A stretch of DNA of 64,000 bases from JAEUOS01 sp965279115 (GCA_965279115.1 OZ257137.1:1612001-1676000), one strand, 5' to 3'; shown: positions 35,129 to 44,316, counted from the stretch's first letter. Notes: generated by a model not told the origin, from the sequence alone. Translations and numbers: made by a program.

Positions 35129-35635
35129 ATGGCTCTACTTTCTATCCTGCGCTACCCCGACCCGCGGCTGCACAAGGTGGCCCAACCGGTGACCGAATTC
35201 GACCCGGCGTTGAAGGACCTGGTGCGCGACATGGCCGAAACCATGTATGCCGCGCCGGGCGTCGGCCTGGCGGCGACGCAGGTCGATGTTCACAAGCAGG
35301 TGATCGTCATCGACATCTCCGAAGCCCACGATGAGCTGCAGGTGCTGATCAACCCGCGCATCCTCTCGGAGGCCGGCAGCCAGGTGTGCGAGGAGGGGTG
35401 TCTGTCGGTGCCCGGCGTGTACGAGGACGTGCGCCGCGCCGAGCGGGTTCTCGTGGAGGCGCATGACGTCGAAGGCGTTGTGCGCACCATCGACGCCGAC
35501 GGCCTTCTCGCGGTGTGCATACAGCACGAGATGGATCATTTGAAAGGCCGGGTTTTTGTCGAGCACCTGTCGCGCCTGAAACAATCGCGGATCCGCAGCA
35601 AAATCGAAAAGGAATCGCGCCGCAAGGCCGCCTGA
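35129..35635 (+). CDS. def: Peptide deformylase
   Basis: A 168-residue metalloenzyme that removes N-formyl groups from nascent proteins. All three family motifs are present: GVGLAATQ near residue 44, EGCLS near 88 and QHEMDHLKG near 132. They carry the Cys and two His ligands and the catalytic Glu. ATG at 35129 (MALLSILRYPDPRLH) matches the usual start; ATG at 35117 is four codons longer. It is followed by fmt, as in most bacteria. Confidence 0.95.
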   Translation: MALLSILRYPDPRLHKVAQPVTEFDPALKDLVRDMAETMYAAPGVGLAATQVDVHKQVIVIDISEAHDELQVLINPRILSEAGSQVCEEGCLSVPGVYEDVRRAERVLVEAHDVEGVVRTIDADGLLAVCIQHEMDHLKGRVFVEHLSRLKQSRIRSKIEKESRRKAA

Positions 35636-35690
35636 CTCCGACCTGAAGCACCGGTACGGCAATGCAGGCCGTGCAAGCGGTTGCAAACTC

Positions 35691-36626
35691 ATGAAAGTCA
35701 TCTTTGCCGGCACTCCGGAATTTGCCGCGGCCGCCCTCACGCGCCTCCTCGACGCGGGATTCGACGTGCCCCTGGTGCTCACGCAGCCGGACCGGCCGGC
35801 CGGACGCGGCATGCGCCTGGTCGAAAGCGCGGTCAAGCAAGTGGCCGTGCAAGCCGGCATAGAGGTATTCCAGCCGCAATCACTCAAGCGCGATGCCGCC
35901 GCCGTCGAAAAGCTGCGCGCGACTGCCCATGATGTGATGGTGGTCGCCGCCTACGGGCTGATCCTGCCGCAATCCGTGCTTGACATCCCCCGGCACGGTT
36001 GCCTGAACATCCATGGCTCCCTGTTGCCACGCTGGCGGGGCGCCGCCCCGGTGCAACGCGCGATCGAAGCCGGCGACAGCCAAACCGGCGTTTGCATCAT
36101 GCAGATGGAAGCCGGGCTGGACACCGGCCCGGTCCTGCTGCGACGCGCTGTGCAGATCGCGAAAGACCATACCGCCGGCACCCTGACGGCGGCGCTTGCG
36201 GCCCTGGGCGCCGACCTGATCGTCGAAGCACTGCGCAACCTCGCCTCTCTCGTGCCGGTGGCGCAAGCGCAGGAAGGCATCACATACGCGTCCAAGATCG
36301 AGAAATCCGAAGCACCGCTGGATTTCCGCCTCAGTGCCGAAACCCTGGCGCGGAAGATCCGCGCCTTCGACCCTTTTCCAGGCGCGTCCGCGACGTACGG
36401 CGGACAAGCCATCAAGGCCTGGCGCGCCACAACCGGCCCTGCCTGCGATGAACCACCGGGCACCATTCTCGAAGCCGGCGAAGCGGGCGTGGTCGTCGCC
36501 TGCGGTGGCGCAACCAGCCTGGCATTGACAGAACTGCAGCGCGCGGGCGCCAGGCGACTTCCGGCACGCGAGTTCCTGCAAGGGTTTCCCCTCCCGCCGG
36601 GGGGGCGCTTCGAGGTTGAAAGTTGA
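35691..36626 (+). CDS. fmt: Methionyl-tRNA formyltransferase
   Basis: A 311-residue enzyme that formylates initiator Met-tRNA. Diagnostic segments are FAGTPEFAAAALTRLL at the start, LTQPDRPAGRG, the catalytic HGSLLPRWRGAAPVQRAI and MEAGLDTGPVL. The C-terminal OB-fold contains KIRAFDPFPGA. It lies 55 bases after def. Length and motifs are normal. Confidence 0.96.
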   Translation: MKVIFAGTPEFAAAALTRLLDAGFDVPLVLTQPDRPAGRGMRLVESAVKQVAVQAGIEVFQPQSLKRDAAAVEKLRATAHDVMVVAAYGLILPQSVLDIPRHGCLNIHGSLLPRWRGAAPVQRAIEAGDSQTGVCIMQMEAGLDTGPVLLRRAVQIAKDHTAGTLTAALAALGADLIVEALRNLASLVPVAQAQEGITYASKIEKSEAPLDFRLSAETLARKIRAFDPFPGASATYGGQAIKAWRATTGPACDEPPGTILEAGEAGVVVACGGATSLALTELQRAGARRLPAREFLQGFPLPPGGRFEVES

Positions 36627-36699
36627 GGCCCCGGCACACATCTTGTGCGACACGCGTGCCCGCACCGGGCATGCAGTGCTTGAACCTGCGGAGGCCCGA

Positions 36700-37545
36700 A
36701 TGTTCAACTGGATGAAGACCTTCATTCTCATGGCCGGCATCACGGCGCTGTTCGGCATGATCGGCGCGTATTTCGGCGGCCGGACCGGCATGCTGCTGGC
36801 GCTTGGTTTCGCATTCTTCAGCAATTTCTTCGCATACTGGTTTTCCGACCGGATGGTACTGAAGATGTACAACGCGCAGCAGGTCGACGACTCGAACGCG
36901 CCGGAGTTCGTCGGCATGGTGCGCGAACTGGCCGGGCGGGCCGGCCTTCCGATGCCCAAGGTCTACCTGATCGACGAGCACGCACCCAACGCCTTTGCCA
37001 CCGGCCGCAATCCCGACAACGCGGCGGTGGCCGCCACCACCGGGATACTGCGCATCCTCACCCGCCGTGAGCTGGCCGGCGTGATGGCCCATGAGCTTGC
37101 GCACGTCAAGCATCGCGACATCCTCATTTCCACCATCGCCGCAACCATGGCCGGCGCGATCTCCGCCATCGCGCAGTTCGGCGCCATGTTTGGCGGGCGC
37201 GATGCCGAGGGCCGGCCCGCCAACCCGATCATGGGCCTCTTGATCATGCTGCTCGCCCCGCTGGCAGCGATGCTGATCCAGATGGCGATCTCGCGCGGGC
37301 GCGAGTTCGAGGCCGATCGCGGCGGCGCGGAAATCTGCGGCGACCCCGAGGCGCTGGCCTCGGCGCTGGCCAAGATCGAGCGCGCCGCCAAGGGAGAGGT
37401 TCTGCCGGCGGCCGAAGAGCATCCGGCCACCGCGCAGATGATGATCATCAATCCGCTCGCCGGCGGCGGCCTGTCGGGGCTGTTCTCGACCCACCCGCAG
37501 ACGGCCGAACGGATCGAGCGCCTGATGGCCCTCGGCCGGTCCTAG
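36700..37545 (+). CDS. htpX: Membrane zinc metalloprotease HtpX
   Basis: A 281-residue inner-membrane protease for misfolded membrane proteins. Two N-terminal hydrophobic helices are followed by the zinc site HELAH at residues 131-135. Two more hydrophobic helices (IIAQ-like AGAISAIAQFGAMFG and IMGLLIMLLAPLAAMLIQ) come next, then the third ligand in GREFEADRGGAE. The start at 36700 (MFNWMKTFILM) fits the family; a longer in-frame start overlaps no useful sequence. It lies between fmt and rsmB, as in related genomes. Confidence 0.94.
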   Translation: MFNWMKTFILMAGITALFGMIGAYFGGRTGMLLALGFAFFSNFFAYWFSDRMVLKMYNAQQVDDSNAPEFVGMVRELAGRAGLPMPKVYLIDEHAPNAFATGRNPDNAAVAATTGILRILTRRELAGVMAHELAHVKHRDILISTIAATMAGAISAIAQFGAMFGGRDAEGRPANPIMGLLIMLLAPLAAMLIQMAISRGREFEADRGGAEICGDPEALASALAKIERAAKGEVLPAAEEHPATAQMMIINPLAGGGLSGLFSTHPQTAERIERLMALGRS

Positions 37546-37565
37546 GCCGGGGCTGATCGGGCGGC

Positions 37566-38867
37566 ATGGGTGCCACCGGCACGCTCGCCAGCGCGTTTTC
37601 GATCGCAGCCGCGGGACTTGCCGCCGTTGCGGACGGCCACGCACTCGATGACGCCCTGTCCACCGCCGCTGCCGGTGCAGCGCCCGCCGATGCGGCCGCC
37701 GCGCGCGACATCGCCTATGGCGCCTGCCGGCGCCTGAACCTGCTCGACAGCGTCGCGCGGGCGATGCTGCGCAAACCGAATCCGGACATCGACCCGCTCG
37801 CGCGCGCGGCGCTCTCGGAACTCATCGACCACCCCGAACGCGCCCACGTGATCGTCGACGAGGCTGTCAAATGCATCGCTGGCGTGAAAGGCGGCGCCTT
37901 CAAGGCAACGCTCAACGCCGTGTTGCGGCGCTTCCTGCGCGAACGGCAGACACTGCTCGATGCCGCCATGGCGAGCGAACCCAACCGGCTCGGCTATCCC
38001 GCCTGGTGGATCGCGCGCATGCGCGCCGCATGGCCACAGGCGGCCGGGGAATTGCTCGCCCAGGGCAACACCCGGGCGCCGATGACCCTGCGGGTCAATC
38101 GCCGGCGCGCCAGCCTCGACGAATATCGCGGGCTGTTGCGCCAGGCCGGCATTGAAGCGCGCAGCGCAGGAGTCGACGCCCTGGTCCTGGCGAAGGCGCA
38201 ACCTGCGCGCACCCTGCCCGGTTTCGCGGACGGTCTGGTCTCGGTGCAGGATCTGGGCGCGCAGATGGCCGCGCGACTGGTCGATGCCGCCCCCGGCATG
38301 CGCGTGCTCGACGCCTGTGCCGCGCCCGGCGGCAAGACCGCACACATGCTTGAAATGGCCGATTGCGAGCTGCTCGCACTCGATCGCGAAGCCCGCCGCC
38401 TGCACAGCGTCGATGCAAACCTGGCGCGCCTGGGCCTGGCGGCCGCCACGCGCTGCGCGGATGCGGGCGACCCTGCGCAATGGTGGGATGGCACGCCGTT
38501 CGACCGCATCCTGCTCGACGCGCCCTGTACCGCGTCGGGCGTCATCCGGCGGCATCCGGATGGCAAATGGCTCAAACGCGAGCGCGATATCGCCGCGCTT
38601 GCACGCGAACAAGCGCGGCTGCTGGATGCGTTGTGGCACGTATTGCGGCCGGGTGGTAAATTGCTGTATGCCACTTGCTCGGTCTTTCCGGAAGAAAATC
38701 AACGGCAGACTGCCCGTTTTCTGACACTGCACCCGGATGCATTGCCCCTGCCGATCGACCTCGGGTTCGCAAGCAGCGATGCCGGCCAGCCTGTTCATGC
38801 GGGTGGCCAGCTTCTGCCGTGCGCTCTTCACGACGGGTTTTTCTACGCGCTTTTCGCCAAGGCCTAG
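37566..38867 (+). CDS. rsmB: 16S rRNA (cytosine(967)-C(5))-methyltransferase
   Basis: A 433-residue SAM-dependent RNA methyltransferase. The N-terminal NusB-like domain is followed by a methyltransferase domain. It has the SAM motif VLDACAAPGGKTAHMLE near residue 248, the catalytic cysteine in LLDAPCTASGVIRRHPD near 318 and GKLLYATCSVFPEENQ near 362. The 3' end overlaps the start of the DUF4390 gene. The length is usual for the family. Confidence 0.94.
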   Translation: MGATGTLASAFSIAAAGLAAVADGHALDDALSTAAAGAAPADAAAARDIAYGACRRLNLLDSVARAMLRKPNPDIDPLARAALSELIDHPERAHVIVDEAVKCIAGVKGGAFKATLNAVLRRFLRERQTLLDAAMASEPNRLGYPAWWIARMRAAWPQAAGELLAQGNTRAPMTLRVNRRRASLDEYRGLLRQAGIEARSAGVDALVLAKAQPARTLPGFADGLVSVQDLGAQMAARLVDAAPGMRVLDACAAPGGKTAHMLEMADCELLALDREARRLHSVDANLARLGLAAATRCADAGDPAQWWDGTPFDRILLDAPCTASGVIRRHPDGKWLKRERDIAALAREQARLLDALWHVLRPGGKLLYATCSVFPEENQRQTARFLTLHPDALPLPIDLGFASSDAGQPVHAGGQLLPCALHDGFFYALFAKA

Positions 38868-39435
38868 CACTCTCGCGCTACTGGCCCTGCTGGCGTGCGT
38901 CCCGCTTGCATCGCTGGCCGAAACCATCGAATTGCGCGAGGCGCGCCTAGAAGCCCAGGACGACGGATTCGCCGTGGTGGTCGAGTACAACATCGAACTC
39001 TCGCCGCGCCTTGAGGAGGCGATCAACAAGGGCGTGGCGCTGTTCTTCAATTTCGAGCTGGAGCTGGCGCGCCCGCGCTGGTACTGGTTCGACGAAAAGC
39101 CGGTGGAGATTTCGCAAACCTACCGGCTCTCCTACCATGCCCTGACGCGGCAGTACCGGCTGTCGGCAGGCACGCTTTACCAGAGCTTCAATTCGCTGGG
39201 CGAGGCGCTGCGCCTGCTGGCCCGCCCGCGTGCCCTGCCGATTGACCGCTCGCGCATCAAGAACGGCGAAACCTACATCGCCTCGGTGCGCATGCGCCTG
39301 GACGTCAACCAGTTGCCGAAACCTTTCCAGTTGTCCGCCCTCACCAACCGTGAATGGACGCTCGACTCGGACTGGAAGCGGTTTCCTTTCCGCCCCGAAG
39401 CGCCCATCGTCAACAGTTCGGGGGAACGCAAGTGA
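38779..39435 (+). CDS. DUF4390 domain protein, exported
   Basis: A protein of about 218 residues with an N-terminal signal segment (LALLALLACVPLASLA). Its mature domain holds FAVVVEYNIELSPRLEEAINKGVALFFNFELEL and NGETYIASVRMRLDVNQLPKPFQL. This is the DUF4390 family found before NtrY-like kinases in betaproteobacteria. The start is uncertain: ATG at 38779 and 38797 both work and both overlap rsmB. The kinase start shares its stop (GTGA), implying coupling and perhaps a periplasmic accessory role. The biochemical function is unknown. Confidence 0.8.
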   Translation: MPASLFMRVASFCRALFTTGFSTRFSPRPSTLALLALLACVPLASLAETIELREARLEAQDDGFAVVVEYNIELSPRLEEAINKGVALFFNFELELARPRWYWFDEKPVEISQTYRLSYHALTRQYRLSAGTLYQSFNSLGEALRLLARPRALPIDRSRIKNGETYIASVRMRLDVNQLPKPFQLSALTNREWTLDSDWKRFPFRPEAPIVNSSGERK

Positions 39436-41579
39436 GCGGCCGCCTGCGCTATGTGCTGCTGGCCACCTTCGCGCTCTCCGGCGTCCTTTTGTACCTGCTG
39501 GCCACGGCCAGCGCCAACACCGGCAGCTTCACCCAGCACTACGCGCTCCTGGTCAAGCTCAACGCCGGCATCGCGGTCATCATGCTGGTGGTGGTGGGCT
39601 ACCTGCTGGTGAACCTTTGGCAGCGCTATCGCGCCAAGCAGTTCGGCACCCAGTTGATGGCGCGCCTGACCCTGATGTTCGCGCTCATGGCCATCGTCCC
39701 CGGCACGCTTGTCTACACCGTCTCGGTGCAATTCCTGTCACGTTCGATCGAGTCCTGGTTCAACGTCCGGGTCGACGCCAGCCTCGAATCCGGCCTCACG
39801 CTGGCGCGAACCACGCTCGACGCCATGCTGCAGGATGTCGCCGGCCGCAGCCGCCTGATGGCCCAGGAACTCTCCAATGTGCCGGATGCGTCGATCGGCG
39901 CGCTGCTGGGCCGCATGATCGACCAGACCGGGCTGCAGGAGGCCGCCGTGTTCACGACCTCGGGACGCCTGATCGCCACCGGCGGCAGCGGCAGCGTGCG
40001 CTTTTCGCTCGACATGCCCTCCGCACAGGTGCTGGCCGACGCCGCCCGCGGACGCGGCTATGCCGGGGTTGAAAACGCGTCGCAGTCGGCCGACAAGCCG
40101 GCTTTGCGCATGCGCGTGGTCGCCCCCATCACCCTGCGCCTCCTGGGCGCCGAGCCAAGGGTCCTGCAGGTGCTGCAGAACGTTCCCGAGCAGCTCACCG
40201 CCAGTGCCGAATCCGTGCAGGCCGGCTACCGCGACTACCAGGAGCTCTCGCTGTCGCGCAAGAACCTGCGCGAGATCTACGCCGTCACCCTGACCCTGAC
40301 CCTGCTCCTCGCCCTGTTCGGCGCGATCGCCACCGCCTTTTACCTCTCGAACCGCCTGTCGGCACCGCTTTCCCTGCTGGCGCAGGGCACCGAGGCGGTG
40401 GCCCAGGGCGACTTCACACCACGCGCGGAAATCGCCGGTCGCGATGAACTGGGCATGCTCACCCAGTCCTTCAACCGCATGACCCGCCAGCTCGACGACG
40501 CGCGCGCCAGCGTGCGCCAGCGCGAGGCCCAGCTCGAGTCCGCCAAAGGCTACCTTGAAAGCATTCTTGCCAACCTCACCGCCGGCGTGCTGGTGTTCGA
40601 TCCCGAAATGCGCCTGGCCACCGCCAATCAGGGGGCCGAGGCCATCCTCGAGATCGACGCCGCGAAGGCGCAATGGAAATCCTTGACCGAGCTGCCGGGA
40701 CTCGGCGATTTCGCCGCGCGCGTGGTCGACGCGTTCAAGCAGCATGGCGACCGCGGCTGGCAGCAGCAGATCGAGCTCACCCGTGCCGGCAAGCGTGAAG
40801 GGGACGAGCGCAGCCTCACCCTCCTGGTGCGCGGTTCCCGCCTCGAAGTCGCCGGCGGCAACGGCTATATCGTGGTATGCGACGACATCAGCGAGCTGGT
40901 TTCGGCCCAGCGCAGCGCCGCCTGGGGCGAGGTCGCCCAGCGCCTGGCGCACGAGATCAAGAATCCGCTCACGCCGATCCAGCTTTCCGCCGAGCGAATG
41001 CAAATGAAACTGGCCGGGAAACTCGCCGGGGCCGACGCCGAAGTCCTCGCGCGCGGCACCGGCATGATCGTCTCGCAAGTCACCGCGATGAAAAACATGG
41101 TCGACGATTTCCGCGAGTACGCGCGCACGCCGCCCGCGGCGCTTACAAGCCTTGACCTGAACGCGCTGGTGCGTGAGGTGCTGGGCCTGTACGAGACCGC
41201 CGCAACCCCCGTGCTGCTGCATCTTGATCCCGCGCTGCCCGCGATTCAGGGTGATTCCGCGCAGCTGCGCCAGGTGATCCACAACCTGCTGCAAAACGCG
41301 CAGGACGCGGTCGCCGGCAGCGAGCGCACCGACATCGAACTCGAGACCGCGCGCGCGCCGGGTGGCGCGCGATTGACGGTGGCCGACAGCGGCCCGGGGT
41401 TCTCGCAAAAAATCATCGCGCGTGCCTTCGAGCCTTATGTCACCACCAAGGCGCGCGGCACCGGGCTGGGTCTGGCGATCGTCAAGCGTATCGTCGACGA
41501 CCACCAAGGCACCATTGACATCGGCAACAGGGAAGGCGGCGGGGCGCGGGTCAGCATCCTCTTGCGCGCGGCGGCCTGA
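39432..41579 (+). CDS. NtrY-like sensor histidine kinase
   Basis: A 715-residue membrane kinase that starts with GTG over the DUF4390 stop. The N-terminal part has three hydrophobic segments before a periplasmic or extracytoplasmic loop (about residues 110-280), then a fourth, with a HAMP-type segment (LSNRLSAPLSLLAQGTEAVAQGDF). A PAS-like region follows. The phospho-accepting histidine is in AHEIKNPLTPIQLSAERM (His about 507). N- and G-boxes are HNLLQNAQDAV, DSGPGFS and GTGLGLAI. It pairs with the regulator at 41727. The signal is unknown; nitrogen or envelope/redox control are reported for NtrYX. Confidence 0.9.
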   Translation: MSGRLRYVLLATFALSGVLLYLLATASANTGSFTQHYALLVKLNAGIAVIMLVVVGYLLVNLWQRYRAKQFGTQLMARLTLMFALMAIVPGTLVYTVSVQFLSRSIESWFNVRVDASLESGLTLARTTLDAMLQDVAGRSRLMAQELSNVPDASIGALLGRMIDQTGLQEAAVFTTSGRLIATGGSGSVRFSLDMPSAQVLADAARGRGYAGVENASQSADKPALRMRVVAPITLRLLGAEPRVLQVLQNVPEQLTASAESVQAGYRDYQELSLSRKNLREIYAVTLTLTLLLALFGAIATAFYLSNRLSAPLSLLAQGTEAVAQGDFTPRAEIAGRDELGMLTQSFNRMTRQLDDARASVRQREAQLESAKGYLESILANLTAGVLVFDPEMRLATANQGAEAILEIDAAKAQWKSLTELPGLGDFAARVVDAFKQHGDRGWQQQIELTRAGKREGDERSLTLLVRGSRLEVAGGNGYIVVCDDISELVSAQRSAAWGEVAQRLAHEIKNPLTPIQLSAERMQMKLAGKLAGADAEVLARGTGMIVSQVTAMKNMVDDFREYARTPPAALTSLDLNALVREVLGLYETAATPVLLHLDPALPAIQGDSAQLRQVIHNLLQNAQDAVAGSERTDIELETARAPGGARLTVADSGPGFSQKIIARAFEPYVTTKARGTGLGLAIVKRIVDDHQGTIDIGNREGGGARVSILLRAAA

Positions 41580-41726
41580 AGATACATGGATCGATGGCAT
41601 AGAATTCGCGTGGGGAACACTATCCGGGCCGACGCAGCCGGCACGTCGAACCACACGCGAACACCGCGCGAGCGGCGAACCCGGCCATCCCGGCTTGACG
41701 GTTTCCTCATGGCAAAGGCTTAGGGC

Positions 41727-42377
41727 ATGGCCAACATACTGGTGGTAGACGACGAAATCGGCATCCGCGAACTGCTCTCGGAGATCCTCGGCGACGAGGG
41801 CCACAGCATCACGCTGGCCGAGAACGCCGCGCAGGCGCGCGCCGCACGCCTGGCCGGGCAGCATGATCTGGTGCTGCTCGACATCTGGATGCCCGACACC
41901 GATGGTGTGTCCCTGCTCAAGGAATGGTCCGCCGGAGGCCTCCTGACGATGCCCGTGCTGATGATGAGCGGCCACGCCACCATCGACACCGCGGTCGAGG
42001 CCACACGCATCGGCGCGATCGATTTTCTCGAGAAGCCGATCGCACTGGCCAAGCTGCTCGCAGCCGTCAAGCGCGGCCTGTCCCTCAAGAGCACCCCCCG
42101 TCCAGCAGGCGCCCCGCCCGCGGCCGCACCACCCGCTGTGGTCGAAGCGCCCCCTTCGCCCACCATATCCGGCCTCGACCTCGAGTTGCCCTTGCGCGAG
42201 GCGCGCGACGCCTTCGAGCGCGCCTATTTCACCTACCACCTCGCGCGCGAGAAGGGCAGCATGACGCGCATCGCCGAAAAGACCGGACTCGAGCGCACCC
42301 ACCTTTACCGCAAGCTGAAGGCGCTCGGGCTGCCGGTGGGCGGCAAGAAGGTGGACGAACCCGCAGATGGAGCCTGA
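41727..42377 (+). CDS. NtrX-like response regulator lacking the AAA+ domain
   Basis: A 216-residue regulator. The receiver domain has VVDDEIGIRELL and the phospho-acceptor Asp52 in VLLDIWMPD. A Pro/Ala-rich linker (about residues 118-145) replaces the sigma-54 AAA+ domain. A Fis-type helix-turn-helix ends the protein (TRIAEKTGLERTHLYRKLKALGL). Full-length NtrX is about 430 residues. The domain is cleanly absent rather than frameshifted, as no AAA+ motifs (GESGTGKE, GAFTGA) occur in any frame nearby. It would act as a plain DNA-binding regulator, not as a sigma-54 activator. Confidence 0.88.
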   Translation: MANILVVDDEIGIRELLSEILGDEGHSITLAENAAQARAARLAGQHDLVLLDIWMPDTDGVSLLKEWSAGGLLTMPVLMMSGHATIDTAVEATRIGAIDFLEKPIALAKLLAAVKRGLSLKSTPRPAGAPPAAAPPAVVEAPPSPTISGLDLELPLREARDAFERAYFTYHLAREKGSMTRIAEKTGLERTHLYRKLKALGLPVGGKKVDEPADGA

Positions 42378-42768
42378 ATCCGGCCCGCGCGAAAAGCCCG
42401 GCCCAGTGCCCGCATTGCTTGTTGGGGGCCTCGACGCCGCACAACGCGCAGAAGCGCTGCGCATGCTGCTGTCCCGGCGCCCTGCGCAACAGCGATGGGC
42501 GGTAATCACATCGGACCTGGGCTCACTTGAATCGCTGGGTGCCACGCCCGATGTCGAAGCCGCGTTCGTGGCGCCGGGTTGCCTGTGCTGCACCGGCCTC
42601 CTGACATTCCGCGTGGGTCTCGTGCGCCTGCTGCGCGGCATGGCCGCCGCGCCTCCGTCGATGCTGCTCATCGATGCCGGGACCTCCGCACACCACGAGC
42701 GAATGCGCGCTGAACTGCAAGGCCCGCAATTCGCCACCATGATCCGCCTGGACGGCGCATGCACATGA
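42367..42768 (+). CDS. Degenerate CobW/COG0523-like protein
   Basis: A 133-residue protein. Its overall layout resembles the N-terminal part of CobW GTPases: a Rossmann-like start (ALLVGGLDAAQRAEALRML), WAVITSDLGSL in the middle and a CxCC metal motif (PGCLCCTG, C72, C74, C75) followed by FRVGLVRLLRG. The Walker A sequence GxxGxGKT is missing: the position reads GGLDAAQR. The C-terminal CobW domain is also absent. The ATG overlaps the regulator stop by 11 bases and the stop overlaps the LpxR-like start by 10. It is probably a metal-binding remnant or adapted protein. The name is tentative. Confidence 0.6.
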   Translation: MEPESGPREKPGPVPALLVGGLDAAQRAEALRMLLSRRPAQQRWAVITSDLGSLESLGATPDVEAAFVAPGCLCCTGLLTFRVGLVRLLRGMAAAPPSMLLIDAGTSAHHERMRAELQGPQFATMIRLDGACT

Positions 42769-44051
42769 GGGCATTCCTGGCGGTTGTCGCGGCCGCCACC
42801 TTGCTCGGACTCGCGCCCGATGTGCGTGCCGAAGAGGCGCGTCCCGCGCAGTCGCTTCGCGAACACGCGGCCGATTTCTGGGATGAACTCAAGGTTGTGG
42901 TCAACAACGGCGAAACCAAGCGCCTGCGCATCGAGTACGAAAACGACCTGTTCTATTCGACCGACCGCAACTACACCAATGGCGTGCGGCTTACCTGGCG
43001 GGCCGGTGCCCGCGAGGCCGCCAGGTTCGACGACGACGACCAGCGCCCGTGGATCCCGCCGTGGCGCTTCACGGCGGGCAGCGATGCCGCCCGCCGCGCG
43101 CGCGAGGATCGCGAATGCGCGCGCGCGGCGCAGGCGCCCGGCGATCGCGAGGCCGGCAGGCCGGTGTGCTTTCGCACCGTCTACAACTTCGTGTTCTTCG
43201 GCCACAACCTCTACACGCCGTCCGACATTCGACTTTCGCCCACCCGGATTCCGCCTGGCGAACGGCCGTACGCCGCCTGGGGCTACATCGGTTTCCACCG
43301 CGAGATTCACGCCAGCGACGGCCGCTACTGGCGCTACGGGCTCGACCTTGGCTGCGTCGGCCCGTGCGCCTATGGACGGCAGCTGCAAACCTGGGTGCAC
43401 GAACACGTGACGCATTCGCCGCTGCCCAATGGCTGGGCGGGCCAGATCAGGAACGAATTCGGTGCGGTTGCGCGCTTCGAATACGCGCGGCGCCTGTGGC
43501 ACGAACCGCTTGCGCCGCTCGGGCAGGGGCTTTTCAAGCTGCCCCTGGCCACCGACCTGCGGCCGCACGTCAATTTCGGCCTGGGCAACCTGCAAACCTA
43601 CGCGGGCGCCGGCGCCACCGTGCGCCTGGGCTGGTTTCGCACCTCCTACGACTCCTTGCGACTGGACACCCATCCGCTCGAATCACTCGCCGACCGCGCT
43701 TCGCGGCGCTTCGCGCAGGCCCCATCCGAGACCGCGTCCGACTGCGGTGCCGGCGAGTGCGGCAACCCCCGGGTCCCGGAAAAGCCGCCGGAGTTTTTCG
43801 CCTTTGCGCGGCTGCATGGCGACATCGTCGCCTACAACGCCCTGCTGCAGGGCGGGCTTATCAACCGGTCCAGTGAATTCACCGGCGCCGCACGCCCTCT
43901 GCAACTGGAACGTGAATTCGGGCTTGCCGGCGCGATCGGGGAGTTCAGCATCTCGATCTCGGCGGTCGGGCGGCGCCAGTGGGACTTGCATGGCGCGCGT
44001 TACGGCCAACGCTTCGGCAGGCTCGCGCTCGAGTTCAGCACCCGCTTCTAG
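42759..44051 (+). CDS. LpxR-like outer membrane lipid A deacylase (DUF2219)
   Basis: A 430-residue outer-membrane beta-barrel protein with a signal peptide ending near DVRAEEA. The family signature ENDLFYSTDRNYTNGVRLTW is split here by its Asn/Asp pair and the Tyr-Thr-Asn turn. The RPYAAWGYIGF strand, the barrel-edge GRQLQTWVHEHVTHSP (catalytic His candidate) and a terminal Phe are also present. LpxR removes the 3'-acyloxyacyl chain from lipid A with calcium. The insertion of about 60 residues after the first strands is longer than in the Salmonella enzyme. Function at the level of lipid A is likely but not certain. Confidence 0.78.
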   Translation: MHMRAFLAVVAAATLLGLAPDVRAEEARPAQSLREHAADFWDELKVVVNNGETKRLRIEYENDLFYSTDRNYTNGVRLTWRAGAREAARFDDDDQRPWIPPWRFTAGSDAARRAREDRECARAAQAPGDREAGRPVCFRTVYNFVFFGHNLYTPSDIRLSPTRIPPGERPYAAWGYIGFHREIHASDGRYWRYGLDLGCVGPCAYGRQLQTWVHEHVTHSPLPNGWAGQIRNEFGAVARFEYARRLWHEPLAPLGQGLFKLPLATDLRPHVNFGLGNLQTYAGAGATVRLGWFRTSYDSLRLDTHPLESLADRASRRFAQAPSETASDCGAGECGNPRVPEKPPEFFAFARLHGDIVAYNALLQGGLINRSSEFTGAARPLQLEREFGLAGAIGEFSISISAVGRRQWDLHGARYGQRFGRLALEFSTRF

Positions 44052-44316
44052 CATCCGTCATGCGGTGCGCCAACCGCGTTGCGCCATCAAGTTGCCCCGC
44101 CCGAGGCCGTTAACCCGGGATATCCCCCATGTCTGGCGCATCAACCGATTCGCCGTCAGCGCGTTAAGCGAACATATCGTTGAAATTGCGGCCCGGAAAG
44201 CCTTGTATTCAGCGATTCGGCCCGGATATTGCAAATGGAAGCAAAGCAAACCCGCTGTGGAACAAGGCATGGAAACCGCGGCCCCTGCCGCTGCGGTTTC
44301 AACACTGGAGCCCCGC
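44052..44316. other. Intergenic region before the DUF3567 gene
   Basis: No coding sequence is convincing here. A candidate promoter lies at 44180-44209. The two near-copies of GGCCCGGA (44191 and 44219) may be incidental. Nothing else is seen. Confidence 0.4.
44180..44209 (+). promoter_or_regulatory. Candidate promoter of the DUF3567 gene
   Basis: TTGAAA (44180-44185) and TGTATT (44204-44209) are 18 bases apart, a fair sigma-70 match, about 107 bases before the ATG at 44317. Seen by eye only. Confidence 0.35.

Noticed and set aside
39738..43673. A 3.9-kb open frame on the minus strand across ntrY, ntrX, the CobW-like gene and most of lpxR
   Set aside because: It is a shadow of high-GC genes read in the opposite frame: composition is His/Gly/Arg/Ala-biased with no motif, and four well-supported genes occupy the other strand.
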